Below, one piece after another: positions 33,432 through 42,632 of a stretch of DNA of 64,000 nt. The notes beneath the pieces are model-generated. The model ran no database searches. It worked only from the letters and a program-made list of their open reading frames with translations, and was not told the DNA's origin. Within the stretch, counting starts at the first letter, position 1, and every line of letters begins with the position of its first letter. Made by a program: the position numbers and the translations under genes. Origin of the DNA: Fimousia sp045616445 (GTDB lineage: Bacteria > Bacillota > Clostridia > Lachnospirales > Lachnospiraceae). The stretch is from NCBI GenBank assembly GCA_045616445.1, contig JAZLGR010000004.1, positions 62,001-126,000 on the forward strand. The letters run 5' to 3'.

Positions 33432-34355
33432 ATGATCAACAAATTAGTGAACAAAATTCAGACATTAGAAGCACCAATCGTTGTAGGCTTAGACCCAATG
33501 CTTAACTACGTGCCAGAGCATGTACAGCAGGCAGCCTTCAAAGAATATGGTGAAACATTAAAGGGTGCAGGGGAAGCAATCTTTGCTTACAATAAAGCAA
33601 TCATCGATGCAACTCATGACTTAATCCCAGCTGTAAAACCGCAGATTGCCATGTACGAACAGTTCGGTATCGAAGGTCTCATCGCATTCCAGAAGACATG
33701 CGAATATGCAAAGAGCAAAGATTTAGTTATCATCGGCGATATCAAACGTGGTGATATCGGATCCACATCTGCAGCATATGCAGTGGGACACGTTGGACAG
33801 GTTCAGATCGGTGCCAACAAATTCCGTGGATTTGATGAAGATTTCGTAACTGTAAACCCATATCTTGGTTCCGACGGTGTAAAACCTTTCATCGATGTAT
33901 GTAAAGACGAAAAGAAGGGTATCTTCGTATTAGTGAAGACATCCAATCCATCCTCCGGTGAATTTCAGGATCAGGAAGTGGACGGCACACCGATCTATGA
34001 AAAAGTAGCTGAGAAGGTAGCTGAATGGGGCGAAAGCCACATGGGTGACAACTATTCCTACGTTGGCGCAGTTGTTGGCGCTACATATCCAGCAATGGGT
34101 GCAGCACTTCGTAAGGTAATGCCAAAAACATATATCTTAGTACCAGGCTACGGCGCACAGGGCGGACAGGCAAAAGACCTTGCTCCATTCTTCAATGAAG
34201 ATGGTTTAGGTGCAATCGTGAACTCCTCCCGTGGTATCATCGCTGCTTACAAACAGGAAAAATACGCAAAATTCGGCGCAGAAGGATTCGCAGATGCATC
34301 CCGTCAGGCAGTTCTTGACATGAAAGAAGACTTAAGACAGGCTTGGGAAAGATAA
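33432..34355 (+). CDS. pyrF: Orotidine 5'-phosphate decarboxylase, type 2
   Basis: Decarboxylates OMP to UMP. The 307-residue chain is the longer type-2 form; it shows IVVGLDPMLNYVPEH near the N terminus, KPQIAMYEQFG, and the catalytic DIKRGDIGSTSAAYA with the Asp-x-Lys-x-x-Asp array. It lies 18 bases after pyrC, AAGGAG in front. Confidence 0.95.
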   Translation: MINKLVNKIQTLEAPIVVGLDPMLNYVPEHVQQAAFKEYGETLKGAGEAIFAYNKAIIDATHDLIPAVKPQIAMYEQFGIEGLIAFQKTCEYAKSKDLVIIGDIKRGDIGSTSAAYAVGHVGQVQIGANKFRGFDEDFVTVNPYLGSDGVKPFIDVCKDEKKGIFVLVKTSNPSSGEFQDQEVDGTPIYEKVAEKVAEWGESHMGDNYSYVGAVVGATYPAMGAALRKVMPKTYILVPGYGAQGGQAKDLAPFFNEDGLGAIVNSSRGIIAAYKQEKYAKFGAEGFADASRQAVLDMKEDLRQAWER

Positions 34356-34378
34356 TAAAAAAATAAGGAGACACAATT

Positions 34379-35149
34379 ATGGCTATCTCTAAAGTAACTG
34401 CTGAGGTAATCACTCAGAAAAGCCTTGCGACAGATATTTTCGATATGACTCTTCGCGTTGGCGACATGGCGGCGGCTGCAAAGCCAGGCCAGTTCATCGC
34501 AGTATATTCAAAGGACGGAAGCAAGATGCTTCCAAGACCAATCAGTATCTGCGGTATTGACAAAGAAGAAAAGACATTAAGAATCGTATACCGTGTGACA
34601 GGCAAGGGCACTGGAACCGAAGAATTCTCCAAGTACACTCCGGGAACAAAGGTGGAAGTGATGGGGCCTCTCGGTAACGGCTATACCATGAAAGATAAAA
34701 AAGCAATCTTAATCGGCGGCGGAATCGGTATTCCTCCAATGCTTGAGCTTGCAAAACAGTTAGACTGTGAAAAGACAGTGGTACTTGGATACCGCGACGA
34801 AACATTTTTAAATGACGAATTCGAAAGTGTAGCACCAGTTTACATGTCCAGCGATTTTGGAACTGTTGGTGTGAAGGGAACCGTCATTGATGCAATCAAG
34901 GAATACGGCGTGGAAGGCGATATCATCTACGCATGTGGTCCGATGCCAATGCTTCGCGCATTAAAAGCTTACGCGAAAGAACACGGCATGGAAGCACAGA
35001 TTTCTTTAGAAGAACGTATGGCATGCGGCGTTGGTGCCTGCCTTGGATGTGTATGCATCACAAAGGAAGTCAACCACCACACCCATGTAAACAATACAAG
35101 AATTTGTACCGAAGGTCCGGTATTTGATGCAGAGGAGGTAGAAATCTAA
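34379..35149 (+). CDS. pyrK: Dihydroorotate dehydrogenase electron transfer subunit
   Basis: Carries FAD and a [2Fe-2S] cluster and passes electrons from dihydroorotate oxidation to NAD. Of 256 residues, the FAD motif LPRPISICGIDKEEKTLRIVYR and the nucleotide motif ILIGGGIGIPPMLELAK are clear, and the cluster cysteines are in MACGVGACLGCVC with the fourth in RICTEGPVF. The stop overlaps the pyrD start by one base (TAATG), matching the 1:1 PyrK-PyrD complex. Confidence 0.95.
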   Translation: MAISKVTAEVITQKSLATDIFDMTLRVGDMAAAAKPGQFIAVYSKDGSKMLPRPISICGIDKEEKTLRIVYRVTGKGTGTEEFSKYTPGTKVEVMGPLGNGYTMKDKKAILIGGGIGIPPMLELAKQLDCEKTVVLGYRDETFLNDEFESVAPVYMSSDFGTVGVKGTVIDAIKEYGVEGDIIYACGPMPMLRALKAYAKEHGMEAQISLEERMACGVGACLGCVCITKEVNHHTHVNNTRICTEGPVFDAEEVEI

Positions 35150-36051
35150 TGAATTTATCTGTGAATATTGCAGGTGTAACCTGGAAGAATCCTGTAACCG
35201 TTGCATCTGGTACCTTTGGATCTGGTGCAGAATACAGCCAGTTTGTGGATCTGAGCAAATTAGGCGCAGTTACCACAAAGGGCGTGGCGAATGTACCTTG
35301 GCCAGGTAACCCTACTCCACGAGTAGCAGAAACCTACGGCGGTATGATGAATGCCATCGGCCTTCAGAATCCTGGCATCGATGTATTCGTAAAACGTGAT
35401 ATTCCTTATCTGAAGGAAGCAGGCGCAACCATCGTGGTGAATGTCTGTGGAAAGAGTCAGGAGGATTATGTAGACGTTGTGGAAAAGCTTGGCGATCAGC
35501 CGATCGACATGATGGAGATTAATGTATCCTGTCCAAATGTAAAAGAAGGCGGTATCGCTTTCGGCCAGAATCCGGATGCATTATATGAAATCACAAAGGC
35601 TGTGAAAGCAAAGGCAAAACAGCCGATCATCATGAAGCTTTCTCCGAATGTTACTGACATCACTGAGATGGCACGTGCAGCAGAAGCCGGCGGCGCAGAT
35701 GCTGTATCCCTCATTAATACCTTGACAGGTATGAAGATTGACGTGGAAAGACAGAGATTTGTCATTGCCAACAAAACCGGTGGGGTATCCGGTCCGGCAA
35801 TCCATCCAATTGCTGTCCGCATGGTATATCAGGTGGCAAATGCAGTCAAGATTCCGATCATTGGTATGGGTGGAATTCGTACTGCAGAAGATGCGCTGGA
35901 ATTTATCATGGCAGGAGCAACTGCAGTATCCGTTGGAACTGCTAATTTTAATAATCCATATACTACAATGGAAGTCATTGCAGGTATTGAGGATTACATG
36001 AGAAGACACAATGTAGAAGATATCAATGATTTAATTGGTATTGTGAAGTAA
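35149..36051 (+). CDS. pyrD: Dihydroorotate dehydrogenase, class 1B catalytic subunit
   Basis: FMN-containing barrel enzyme that oxidises dihydroorotate to orotate in complex with PyrK. The 300 residues include NPVTVASGTFGSGAEY, NAIGLQNPGID, the active-site region INVSCPNVKEGG (Cys as catalytic base, the hallmark of class 1), and the FMN phosphate site IPIIGMGGIRTAEDALEF. Start overlaps pyrK. Confidence 0.96.
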   Translation: MNLSVNIAGVTWKNPVTVASGTFGSGAEYSQFVDLSKLGAVTTKGVANVPWPGNPTPRVAETYGGMMNAIGLQNPGIDVFVKRDIPYLKEAGATIVVNVCGKSQEDYVDVVEKLGDQPIDMMEINVSCPNVKEGGIAFGQNPDALYEITKAVKAKAKQPIIMKLSPNVTDITEMARAAEAGGADAVSLINTLTGMKIDVERQRFVIANKTGGVSGPAIHPIAVRMVYQVANAVKIPIIGMGGIRTAEDALEFIMAGATAVSVGTANFNNPYTTMEVIAGIEDYMRRHNVEDINDLIGIVK

Positions 36052-36060
36052 GGAGGAATT

Positions 36061-37008
36061 ATGAAAAAATTATTACTTGGCGTGTTATTTGTTTTTGCAT
36101 TATGTGTAGGATTTATGGTAAAACCTGCAGAGGTATCCGCAGCTGAAAAATTTGGTACAAATGTATGGGGTATGAATACCTACTCTGATGATGACAAATA
36201 TTCTGCAGATCTTGACAAAGATAAAAAAACAGACAAAGTTGAAACTGTTATAAAAACGAAAACCAACACTATTGTGGATGAAGATGGCTTTGAATATAAT
36301 GAAACAGAGTATATCAGCACTGTTTTAAAGATTAATGGAAAACAGTTTTTCAAATGGACTGTTGCTGATGGTAAATATGGTGAAGTATATATCATGAAGA
36401 TGGATGATGGCAAATACTACCTTTCTATTGTAACAACCACATCTTCTGAAGACACATTTAACCAGAAATATACTGGTGGCATCTACAAGTATTCCAAAGA
36501 TACATTAACAAAAGTATTTTCTTATGATGATATGATCACAAAATCTTTATTGATCAAGGATAAATTCGGTTTTACTTATAACAACGATGCTGGCAACGGA
36601 ACTACAGAATTCTATCCAGAAAAATCATCTAAAGGAACAGTATATTATGGTGGATGTATCTTTACAAAGGCTCTTGGTAACGTAAGCATCCATAACTTAA
36701 AAGTAACATACTCTAAAGGCAAATTCTCCACATCTACTGCAGCAGCAAGCGCAACTGTACGTAATATGACTTCCAGTGGAAAAGTAGATCTTAACAGCAC
36801 TGCAAAAGTAGCGATCAAAGCTAAGAAATCTGTTGGTTCCACAAAGACAAAATTCACAATCAAAGCTGGCAAAAAGTTCAAAGTAACAAATCTTGTAATC
36901 AAGAAAAAAGCACTTTGGGTGAAAGTAAAATACGGAAGCAAAACAGGTTATGTTAAATTAGGAAAGAGCAAATTAGTAAAAGCATTCGGTGTATTAATTT
37001 ATGGATAA
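36061..37008 (+). CDS. Secreted protein of unknown function with SH3-like C-terminal region
   Basis: Unrecognised 315-residue protein with a clean signal peptide (MKKLLLGVLFVFALCVGFMV to SAAE, cleavage near residue 28). The middle is beta-rich with many Tyr, Lys and Asp residues and an LDKDKKTDKVE stretch like a VCBS/FG-GAP-type calcium loop (DLDKDKKTD). The C-terminal 70 residues are strongly basic and contain FKVTNLVIKKKALWVKVKYGSKTGYVKLG, which reads like a bacterial SH3 domain that binds cell wall. Oddly placed: nine bases after pyrD (AAGGAGG in the gap) and 16 before pyrE, so it appears to be transcribed with the pyrimidine operon. Confidence 0.75.
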   Translation: MKKLLLGVLFVFALCVGFMVKPAEVSAAEKFGTNVWGMNTYSDDDKYSADLDKDKKTDKVETVIKTKTNTIVDEDGFEYNETEYISTVLKINGKQFFKWTVADGKYGEVYIMKMDDGKYYLSIVTTTSSEDTFNQKYTGGIYKYSKDTLTKVFSYDDMITKSLLIKDKFGFTYNNDAGNGTTEFYPEKSSKGTVYYGGCIFTKALGNVSIHNLKVTYSKGKFSTSTAAASATVRNMTSSGKVDLNSTAKVAIKAKKSVGSTKTKFTIKAGKKFKVTNLVIKKKALWVKVKYGSKTGYVKLGKSKLVKAFGVLIYG

Positions 37009-37024
37009 ACTTTAGGAGACAGAC

Positions 37025-37705
37025 ATGGAAGCATACAAACAGGAATTTATTGAATTTATGGTGGAATCCGATGTATTAAAATTTGGAGATTTCACATTAA
37101 AAAGTGGAAGAAAATCCCCATTCTTTATGAATGCAGGAGCTTATGTAACAGGATATCAGTTAAAGAAATTAGGCGAATATTACGCAAAAGCAATCCATGA
37201 CAATTATGGAGATGACTTTGATGTATTATTTGGACCAGCTTACAAAGGGATTCCGCTTGCAGTCGTAACAGCAATCGCTTACAGTGAATTATTCGGCAAA
37301 GAAGTACGTTACTGCTCTGACCGTAAAGAAGCAAAGGACCACGGCGCAGACAAAGGTAACTTCCTTGGCACATCCTTAAAGGATGGCGACCGCGTGGTTA
37401 TGATCGAAGACGTAACAACATCCGGTAAATCCATGGAAGAAACTGTTCCAAAGGTAAAAGGTGCAGCAGATGTAGAAATCGTTGGTCTGATCGTATCTTT
37501 AAACCGTAACGAAGTTGGTAAAGGTGGCGAAAAGACAGCTTTAGATGAAGTAAAAGACTTATATGGATTCCCAACTGCAGCAATCGTTTCCATGCCTGAA
37601 GTTGTTGAAGCGCTTTACAACAAAGAAGTGAATGGCAAAGTAGTAATCGATGACACATTAAAAGCAGCAATCGATGCTTATTACGAAAAATACGGTGCAA
37701 AGTAG
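37025..37705 (+). CDS. pyrE: Orotate phosphoribosyltransferase
   Basis: Joins orotate to PRPP, giving OMP. The 226-residue protein has FTLKSGRKSPFFMNAG, FGPAYKGIPLAV and the PRPP signature VVMIEDVTTSGKSMEE. AGGAGA precedes ATG. Last enzyme gene of the pyr cluster. Confidence 0.96.
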   Translation: MEAYKQEFIEFMVESDVLKFGDFTLKSGRKSPFFMNAGAYVTGYQLKKLGEYYAKAIHDNYGDDFDVLFGPAYKGIPLAVVTAIAYSELFGKEVRYCSDRKEAKDHGADKGNFLGTSLKDGDRVVMIEDVTTSGKSMEETVPKVKGAADVEIVGLIVSLNRNEVGKGGEKTALDEVKDLYGFPTAAIVSMPEVVEALYNKEVNGKVVIDDTLKAAIDAYYEKYGAK

Positions 37706-37718
37706 GAGGCAGCTTACA

Positions 37719-37880
37719 ATGAGTGAATCCAATGAAAAAATCTATAAAGCCATGGGGATCACAGGCGGTCTCGGCATTGCTTTAGGAATTATTCAGATCG
37801 TTGTTGGACTGGTAATTGGTATTTTATCCATCGTTTCCGGTGCAACCATGATCAAAAACAGAAAAAAGATTTTATTCTAA
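37719..37880 (+). CDS. Small membrane peptide, 53 residues
   Basis: Unrecognised. After a short polar head (MSESNEKIYKAMG) the sequence is one long or two short glycine-rich hydrophobic segments (ITGGLGIALGIIQIVVGLVIGILSIVSGATMI) and a basic tail KNRKKILF, so the C terminus should be cytoplasmic. AGGAGGC lies nine bases before the ATG, starting in the pyrE stop, which strongly supports translation. An upstream in-frame ATG at 37674 lies inside pyrE and is not favoured. Confidence 0.7.
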   Translation: MSESNEKIYKAMGITGGLGIALGIIQIVVGLVIGILSIVSGATMIKNRKKILF

Positions 37881-37885
37881 TATAC

Positions 37886-37927
37886 ATACGAGGCAGACAT
37901 TAACCGTCTGTCTCGATATGTTTTTTT
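37886..37927 (+). terminator. Rho-independent terminator of the pyr operon
   Basis: CATACGAGGCAGAC / GTCTGTCTCGATATG (G-U pair and one bulge), followed by TTTTTTT. Confidence 0.88.
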
Positions 37928-37948
37928 AAGGAGATTATACGAGATATT

Positions 37949-38269
37949 ATGAGAAGTATTTTTGATGACAGTTACCGTCCGACAGGAGAAGGGATTCTGT
38001 TAGAATCCAAGATTTCTGTAGCCTGTGGCTTCGTCGGATGGATCATATATGGTCTTCTGGTTTGGTTCTCTTATAAACATGGTGGTAATGCGGGAAGCGG
38101 TATCGGACTTTTCTGCTGGGCGCTGATCTTTGATGGGATTTATGGCATCTCCTATGCGGTGAATGCCTTAAGACAGCCAGGAGGAAAGATTGTGGTTAAG
38201 ATGATTGGGCTCCTGCTCAATATCTCCCTCATGATTCTGATGGTTTCCATCTTTTTCAGAGGTGTATAG
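37949..38269 (+). CDS. Small integral membrane protein, about three helices
   Basis: Unrecognised 106-residue protein. Hydrophobic segments lie at about residues 24-42 (VACGFVGWIIYGLLVWFSY), 48-68 (GSGIGLFCWALIFDGIYGISY) and 83-104 (MIGLLLNISLMILMVSIFF). The spacing between AAGGAG (37928) and ATG is long (about 15 bases), so the start is less certain. It sits 12 bases ahead of the M29-like peptidase and is probably in the same transcript. Confidence 0.65.
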   Translation: MRSIFDDSYRPTGEGILLESKISVACGFVGWIIYGLLVWFSYKHGGNAGSGIGLFCWALIFDGIYGISYAVNALRQPGGKIVVKMIGLLLNISLMILMVSIFFRGV

Positions 38270-38281
38270 TAGGAGGACAGG

Positions 38282-40354
38282 ATGCATTACAGAGAGAAAT
38301 TCAAAGAAGAGAATATACAGATGCAGGAACGCTATGAGCTGACTATGGAGCGTATCGCCGGCATCGCAACAGAGCACATTGTGGCAGAACCATACGATGA
38401 ATACTTTCGGGAGATGGCCGACTTCCTTTTAGGAATGGGAAAGCTCTACGAGAGACAAAAGAATGAAGCAGACAAAACTGCCACTTTGGAAGAATTAAAA
38501 GAATACAATGAAAGACTCTACCAGGATCTTCTTCCGGAAAACTATGAGACAAGCTATGCTAATCCGGCATATGCAGTGGAAGTGCTGGGAGATACATTTG
38601 GCAGAATCTTAAGCTTTTTATATACAGAAATCCGTGGCGAGATCATCTTCGCCTATGAACAGCGACTCTTTGATATGACCATTATCAATGAGTTATTTAT
38701 TGAAATTTATTATCAGTTCCAGGATCAGGATGTGACTTATCGTCAGGTCAGAGATGCCATCTACTGGTATGTCAGTGACTATAGCGATGTGATGATGATG
38801 TATCGCATCAGAGAGCAGTTGGATCCGGAACTTGATTTTGCTACTTCTATTATTATGGAAGCAGATCTTAATGACCTTCGCTATTTATATCAGTTTGGGG
38901 AATATATCGGGGATAATGAGATTTTGACAGCACAGTTTCTTAATACCCTTTCCCAGGAAGCAATCGATGATATGGCCTTTACCTATACTGATGGATACCG
39001 CGAAGGATTTGCCATCAATGGCATGGATATCACAAAGAAGAAAACGGTAAATATCCGTTATAATATTGGGTTTGAGCGTATGATCCGTGCAGCCATCAGA
39101 CAGTTTCGTGCCATTGGCCTAGAACCGATCATCTATCGATGCCCATCCCACAGCTTAAATAAACGTGGTATGGCAAAAATCGGTTATCTGTCTACAGGAC
39201 CAAATAATCAGTATGACTTTGACCACCGTGCAGATCAGGCCATCTATCTGGATAAAGCACTGGTGAATCGAAAGCTTGAAAGTCTTCGCGAAGGCTATGA
39301 AGAATATAAGGAAGAGGCAGATGTATTCGGCGGGCCGGCTGTCATTGAGATCTTTGGCGAGGAACCATTCGTTCCTGCGGTGAAGACGGATGCTTACCGC
39401 TTAAGTGACAATCAGCAGAAGCTGGATGTGGGGTATCGCACAAGCTCCAGCCAGATTGTGAACCAGTACATCAAGCCAGAAGAACGCAGCTTTACCATTA
39501 TCGCCTATCCAATGCCTGAAATTGGAGCGCAGTATGAAGAGATTTTTGCGGAAATCGTGAAAGTCAATACCTTGGATAAGGATTTATACCGTGGTATTCA
39601 GCAGCACTTGATTGATGCCCTTGATCAGGCAGAATATGTGCATGTTCTTGGAAAGGGCGATAATCAGACTGACATCAAAGTGCAGATGCATGTGATGGAT
39701 GATCCTGCCACACAGACAAATTTTGAAAACTGTCTGGCAGATGTGAACATCCCGGTTGGGGAAGTATTCACCTCGCCAAAGCTTACCGGAACTAGTGGTG
39801 TGCTTCATGTCAGCGAAGTCTTCTTAAACGAGCTTAGCTACAAGAATCTTCGCATCACCTTTGAGGACGGCATGGTCAAAGACTATACCTGCAGCAACTT
39901 CCCTTCTGAGGAAGAAAACAGAAAGCACATCCAGGAAAATGTACTGTTCAACCGTGACACACTGCCAATCGGAGAGTTTGCCATCGGTACCAACACATAT
40001 GCCTATGTGATGGCGCATAAATACGATATTGTCTATAAACTTCCAATCCTCATTGCAGAGAAGATGGGGCCGCATTTTGCTGTGGGTGATACCTGCTACA
40101 GTTATTGTGAAGAGACGGTCGTACACAATCCGGATGGCAAGGAAATCGTAGCCAAGGACAATGAATGCTCCCTTCTTCGCAAGACAGATCCGTCCAATGC
40201 TTACTTCAACTGTCATACAGATATCACGATTCCTTATGAAGAGCTTGAAAGCATTACGGCAGTGCGTGCGGATGGAAGTAAGATCTCATTGATTAAAAAT
40301 GGAAGATTCGTTTTGCCGGGCACAGAAGTACTGAACAAACCATTTGACGAATAG
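38282..40354 (+). CDS. M29-like aminopeptidase with a long N-terminal extension
   Basis: The C-terminal 350 residues resemble the M29 (AmpS/AmpT) metallo-aminopeptidases: GEVFTSPKLTGTSG, IGEFAIGTN, EKMGPHFAVGDTC and CHTD supply the Glu, Glu, His, His and Asp expected as ligands of the two metal ions. M29 enzymes are normally near 400 residues; here about 330 residues precede the domain, rich in charged helices and aromatic residues (YEQRLFDMTIINELFIEIYYQFQDQDV), with no signal peptide. The extension might form a cap or oligomerisation domain. AGGAGGACAGG leads directly into the ATG. Confidence 0.8.
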   Translation: MHYREKFKEENIQMQERYELTMERIAGIATEHIVAEPYDEYFREMADFLLGMGKLYERQKNEADKTATLEELKEYNERLYQDLLPENYETSYANPAYAVEVLGDTFGRILSFLYTEIRGEIIFAYEQRLFDMTIINELFIEIYYQFQDQDVTYRQVRDAIYWYVSDYSDVMMMYRIREQLDPELDFATSIIMEADLNDLRYLYQFGEYIGDNEILTAQFLNTLSQEAIDDMAFTYTDGYREGFAINGMDITKKKTVNIRYNIGFERMIRAAIRQFRAIGLEPIIYRCPSHSLNKRGMAKIGYLSTGPNNQYDFDHRADQAIYLDKALVNRKLESLREGYEEYKEEADVFGGPAVIEIFGEEPFVPAVKTDAYRLSDNQQKLDVGYRTSSSQIVNQYIKPEERSFTIIAYPMPEIGAQYEEIFAEIVKVNTLDKDLYRGIQQHLIDALDQAEYVHVLGKGDNQTDIKVQMHVMDDPATQTNFENCLADVNIPVGEVFTSPKLTGTSGVLHVSEVFLNELSYKNLRITFEDGMVKDYTCSNFPSEEENRKHIQENVLFNRDTLPIGEFAIGTNTYAYVMAHKYDIVYKLPILIAEKMGPHFAVGDTCYSYCEETVVHNPDGKEIVAKDNECSLLRKTDPSNAYFNCHTDITIPYEELESITAVRADGSKISLIKNGRFVLPGTEVLNKPFDE

Positions 40355-40380
40355 AAAAATACATAGTAAGATGAAAATTG

Positions 40381-40403
40381 AATTACACTGGAGTAATTTT
40401 TTT
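40381..40403 (+). terminator. Weak terminator before purE
   Basis: AATTAC / GTAATT stem with six-base loop followed by a T run; only six AT-rich pairs, so termination is doubtful. Confidence 0.35.
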
Positions 40404-40423
40404 AAAAAGGAGATTAAGAAAAA

Positions 40424-40936
40424 ATGGCAAAAGTTGGTATTATTATGGGCTCTGACTCTGACCTTAAGGTTATGAGTAAGGCAGCAGCTCAGCTTGAAGA
40501 ATTTGGCATTGATTATGAAATGACTATTATTTCTGCTCATCGTGAAGCAGACGTTTTAATTGACTGGTGTACAACAGCACCAGAACGTGGCATGAAAGTT
40601 ATGATCGCAGGCGCTGGTATGGCAGCAGCACTTCCAGGTATGTGTGCAGCATTATTCCAGCTTCCAGTAATTGGTGTTCCTTTAGCAGGAAGCAAATTAG
40701 ATGGTATGGACGCAGTATTTTCTATCTTACAGATGCCACCAGGGGTACCAGTAGCAACAGTAGCAATTGATGGTGCGAAGAATGCAGCTATCCTTGCAGC
40801 TAAGATGCTTGCAATGAGCGATCCTGAAATTCTTGCAAAGCTTGATAAATACAAGAAAGATATGAAAGAACAGGTTCAGGCAAAAGCAGCAAAACTTGAA
40901 AAAGTTGGTTACGAAGAATATCTCGCAACAAAATAA
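40424..40936 (+). CDS. purE: N5-carboxyaminoimidazole ribonucleotide mutase (class I PurE)
   Basis: Moves the carboxyl group from N5-CAIR to C4, giving CAIR. The 170 residues show VGIIMGSDSDLKVM, ISAHREADVL (the active-site His), GAGMAAALPGMCAAL and GVPLAGSKLDGMDAVFSILQMPPG. First gene of purE-purM-purN-purD; AAGGAG upstream. Confidence 0.96.
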   Translation: MAKVGIIMGSDSDLKVMSKAAAQLEEFGIDYEMTIISAHREADVLIDWCTTAPERGMKVMIAGAGMAAALPGMCAALFQLPVIGVPLAGSKLDGMDAVFSILQMPPGVPVATVAIDGAKNAAILAAKMLAMSDPEILAKLDKYKKDMKEQVQAKAAKLEKVGYEEYLATK

Positions 40937-40980
40937 AGAAAAGAAACATTAGAATATATACTTATTAAAAGGAGAATCTC

Positions 40981-42006
40981 ATGGATTACAAATCTTCAGG
41001 AGTAGATATCGAAGCTGGATACAAATCAGTGGAGTTAATGAAAAAACACGTAAAAGCGACAATGAGACCAGAAGTACTTGGTAACATTGGTGGATTTGCA
41101 GGTGCATTTGACCTTGCAGGAATTAAAGATATGGAAGAACCTGTATTATTATCCGGTACTGACGGATGTGGTACAAAGGTTAAATTAGCTATGATTTTAG
41201 ACAAACATGACACAATCGGTATCGATGCAGTTGCTATGTGTGTCAACGATATTGCATGTTCCGGTGGGGAACCATTATTCTTCCTCGACTACATTGCATG
41301 TGGTAAGAACTATCCAGAAAAGATCGCAACAATCGTGAAAGGTGTTGCAGACGGATGTATCCAGTCTGAAGCAGCTTTAGTTGGTGGTGAAACAGCAGAA
41401 CATCCAGGATTAATGCCTGAAGATGATTACGATTTAGCTGGTTTTGCTGTTGGTGTAGTTGACCGCAAGGATATGATCACAGGTGAGAATATCGCTGATG
41501 GTGACGTAATCGTTGGTATTGCATCCACAGGTGTTCACAGCAACGGCTTCTCTTTAGTACGTAAAGTATTTGAAATGACAGAAGAATCCTTAACAACATA
41601 CTATGATGAATTAGGCACAACTTTAGGTGAGGCATTACTTGCTCCTACAAGAATTTACGTAAAAGGCTTAAAAGCAGTGAAGAATGCAGGTGTGACTGTG
41701 AAGGGCTGTTCCCACATCACAGGTGGCGGTTTCTATGAAAATATTCCTAGAATGCTTCCAGAAGGCGCACACGCAGTGATCGAAAAAGGTTCCTATGAAG
41801 TACCTGCAATCTTTAAATTATTAGCAAAGACAGGTAACATTGCAGAAGAAATGATGTACAACACATACAACATGGGTGTTGGTATGATGTTAGTAGTAGA
41901 TGCAGCAGATGTTGACAAGACAATCGAAGCACTTGCATCCACAGGCGATCAGGCATGGGTAGTTGGTAAGATCGAAGCCGGCGAAAAAGGAGTAACATTA
42001 TGTTAA
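40981..42006 (+). CDS. purM: Phosphoribosylformylglycinamidine cyclo-ligase (AIR synthetase)
   Basis: Closes FGAM to aminoimidazole ribonucleotide with ATP. The 341-residue chain has DGCGTKVKLAM, DAVAMCVNDIACSGGEPLFFLDYIA, GGETAEHPG and HITGGGFYENIPRML. It overlaps purN by seven bases. Confidence 0.97.
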   Translation: MDYKSSGVDIEAGYKSVELMKKHVKATMRPEVLGNIGGFAGAFDLAGIKDMEEPVLLSGTDGCGTKVKLAMILDKHDTIGIDAVAMCVNDIACSGGEPLFFLDYIACGKNYPEKIATIVKGVADGCIQSEAALVGGETAEHPGLMPEDDYDLAGFAVGVVDRKDMITGENIADGDVIVGIASTGVHSNGFSLVRKVFEMTEESLTTYYDELGTTLGEALLAPTRIYVKGLKAVKNAGVTVKGCSHITGGGFYENIPRMLPEGAHAVIEKGSYEVPAIFKLLAKTGNIAEEMMYNTYNMGVGMMLVVDAADVDKTIEALASTGDQAWVVGKIEAGEKGVTLC

Positions 42007-42629
42007 AAATCGCTGTATTGGTATCCGGCGGCGGGACCAATCTTCAGGCAATCATTGACGGAATCGAGAATGGGACCATTACCAATGCAAAAATCGATGT
42101 TGTCATCAGTAACAACGAAGGAGTTTATTCCTTAGAACGTGCTGCAAAGGCAGGTATCGATGCGAAGGTTATTTCTCCAAAGTATTTTGAAACAAGAGCG
42201 CAGTTTAATGAAGCATTATATGATGAATTAGTATCCCGCGGTGTGGATCTCATCGTACTTGCAGGCTGTCTTGTTGTCATTCCGGAAAAGATCATAAACC
42301 ATTTTGAAAATAGAATCATCAATATTCACCCATCCTTAATCCCATCCTTCTGCGGAACCGGATATTATGGATTAAAGGTGCATGAAAAAGCATTAGAACG
42401 AGGCGTGAAGGTGTCCGGCGCAACCGTACATTTTGTAGATGCCGGTACAGATACTGGTCCGATCATTGATCAGAAAGCGGTATATATTGAAGAAGGAGAT
42501 ACTCCGAAGGTATTACAGCAGAGAATCATGGAACAGGCTGAATGGGTGATCATGCCGAAAGCAATCGATGACATTGCCAATGGCAGAATCGAAGTTGTGG
42601 ATCACAAAGTGGTTAGAAAGGATAAATAG
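42000..42629 (+). CDS. purN: Phosphoribosylglycinamide formyltransferase
   Basis: Transfers formyl from 10-formyl-THF to GAR. The 209 residues include VLVSGGGTNLQAIIDGIENG, IINIHPSLIPSFCG with the catalytic His, and GATVHFVDAGTDTGPII with the catalytic Asp. AAGGAG sits inside the purM end, and the ATG overlaps purM, indicating coupling. Confidence 0.97.
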   Translation: MLKIAVLVSGGGTNLQAIIDGIENGTITNAKIDVVISNNEGVYSLERAAKAGIDAKVISPKYFETRAQFNEALYDELVSRGVDLIVLAGCLVVIPEKIINHFENRIINIHPSLIPSFCGTGYYGLKVHEKALERGVKVSGATVHFVDAGTDTGPIIDQKAVYIEEGDTPKVLQQRIMEQAEWVIMPKAIDDIANGRIEVVDHKVVRKDK

Positions 42630-42632
42630 AAT

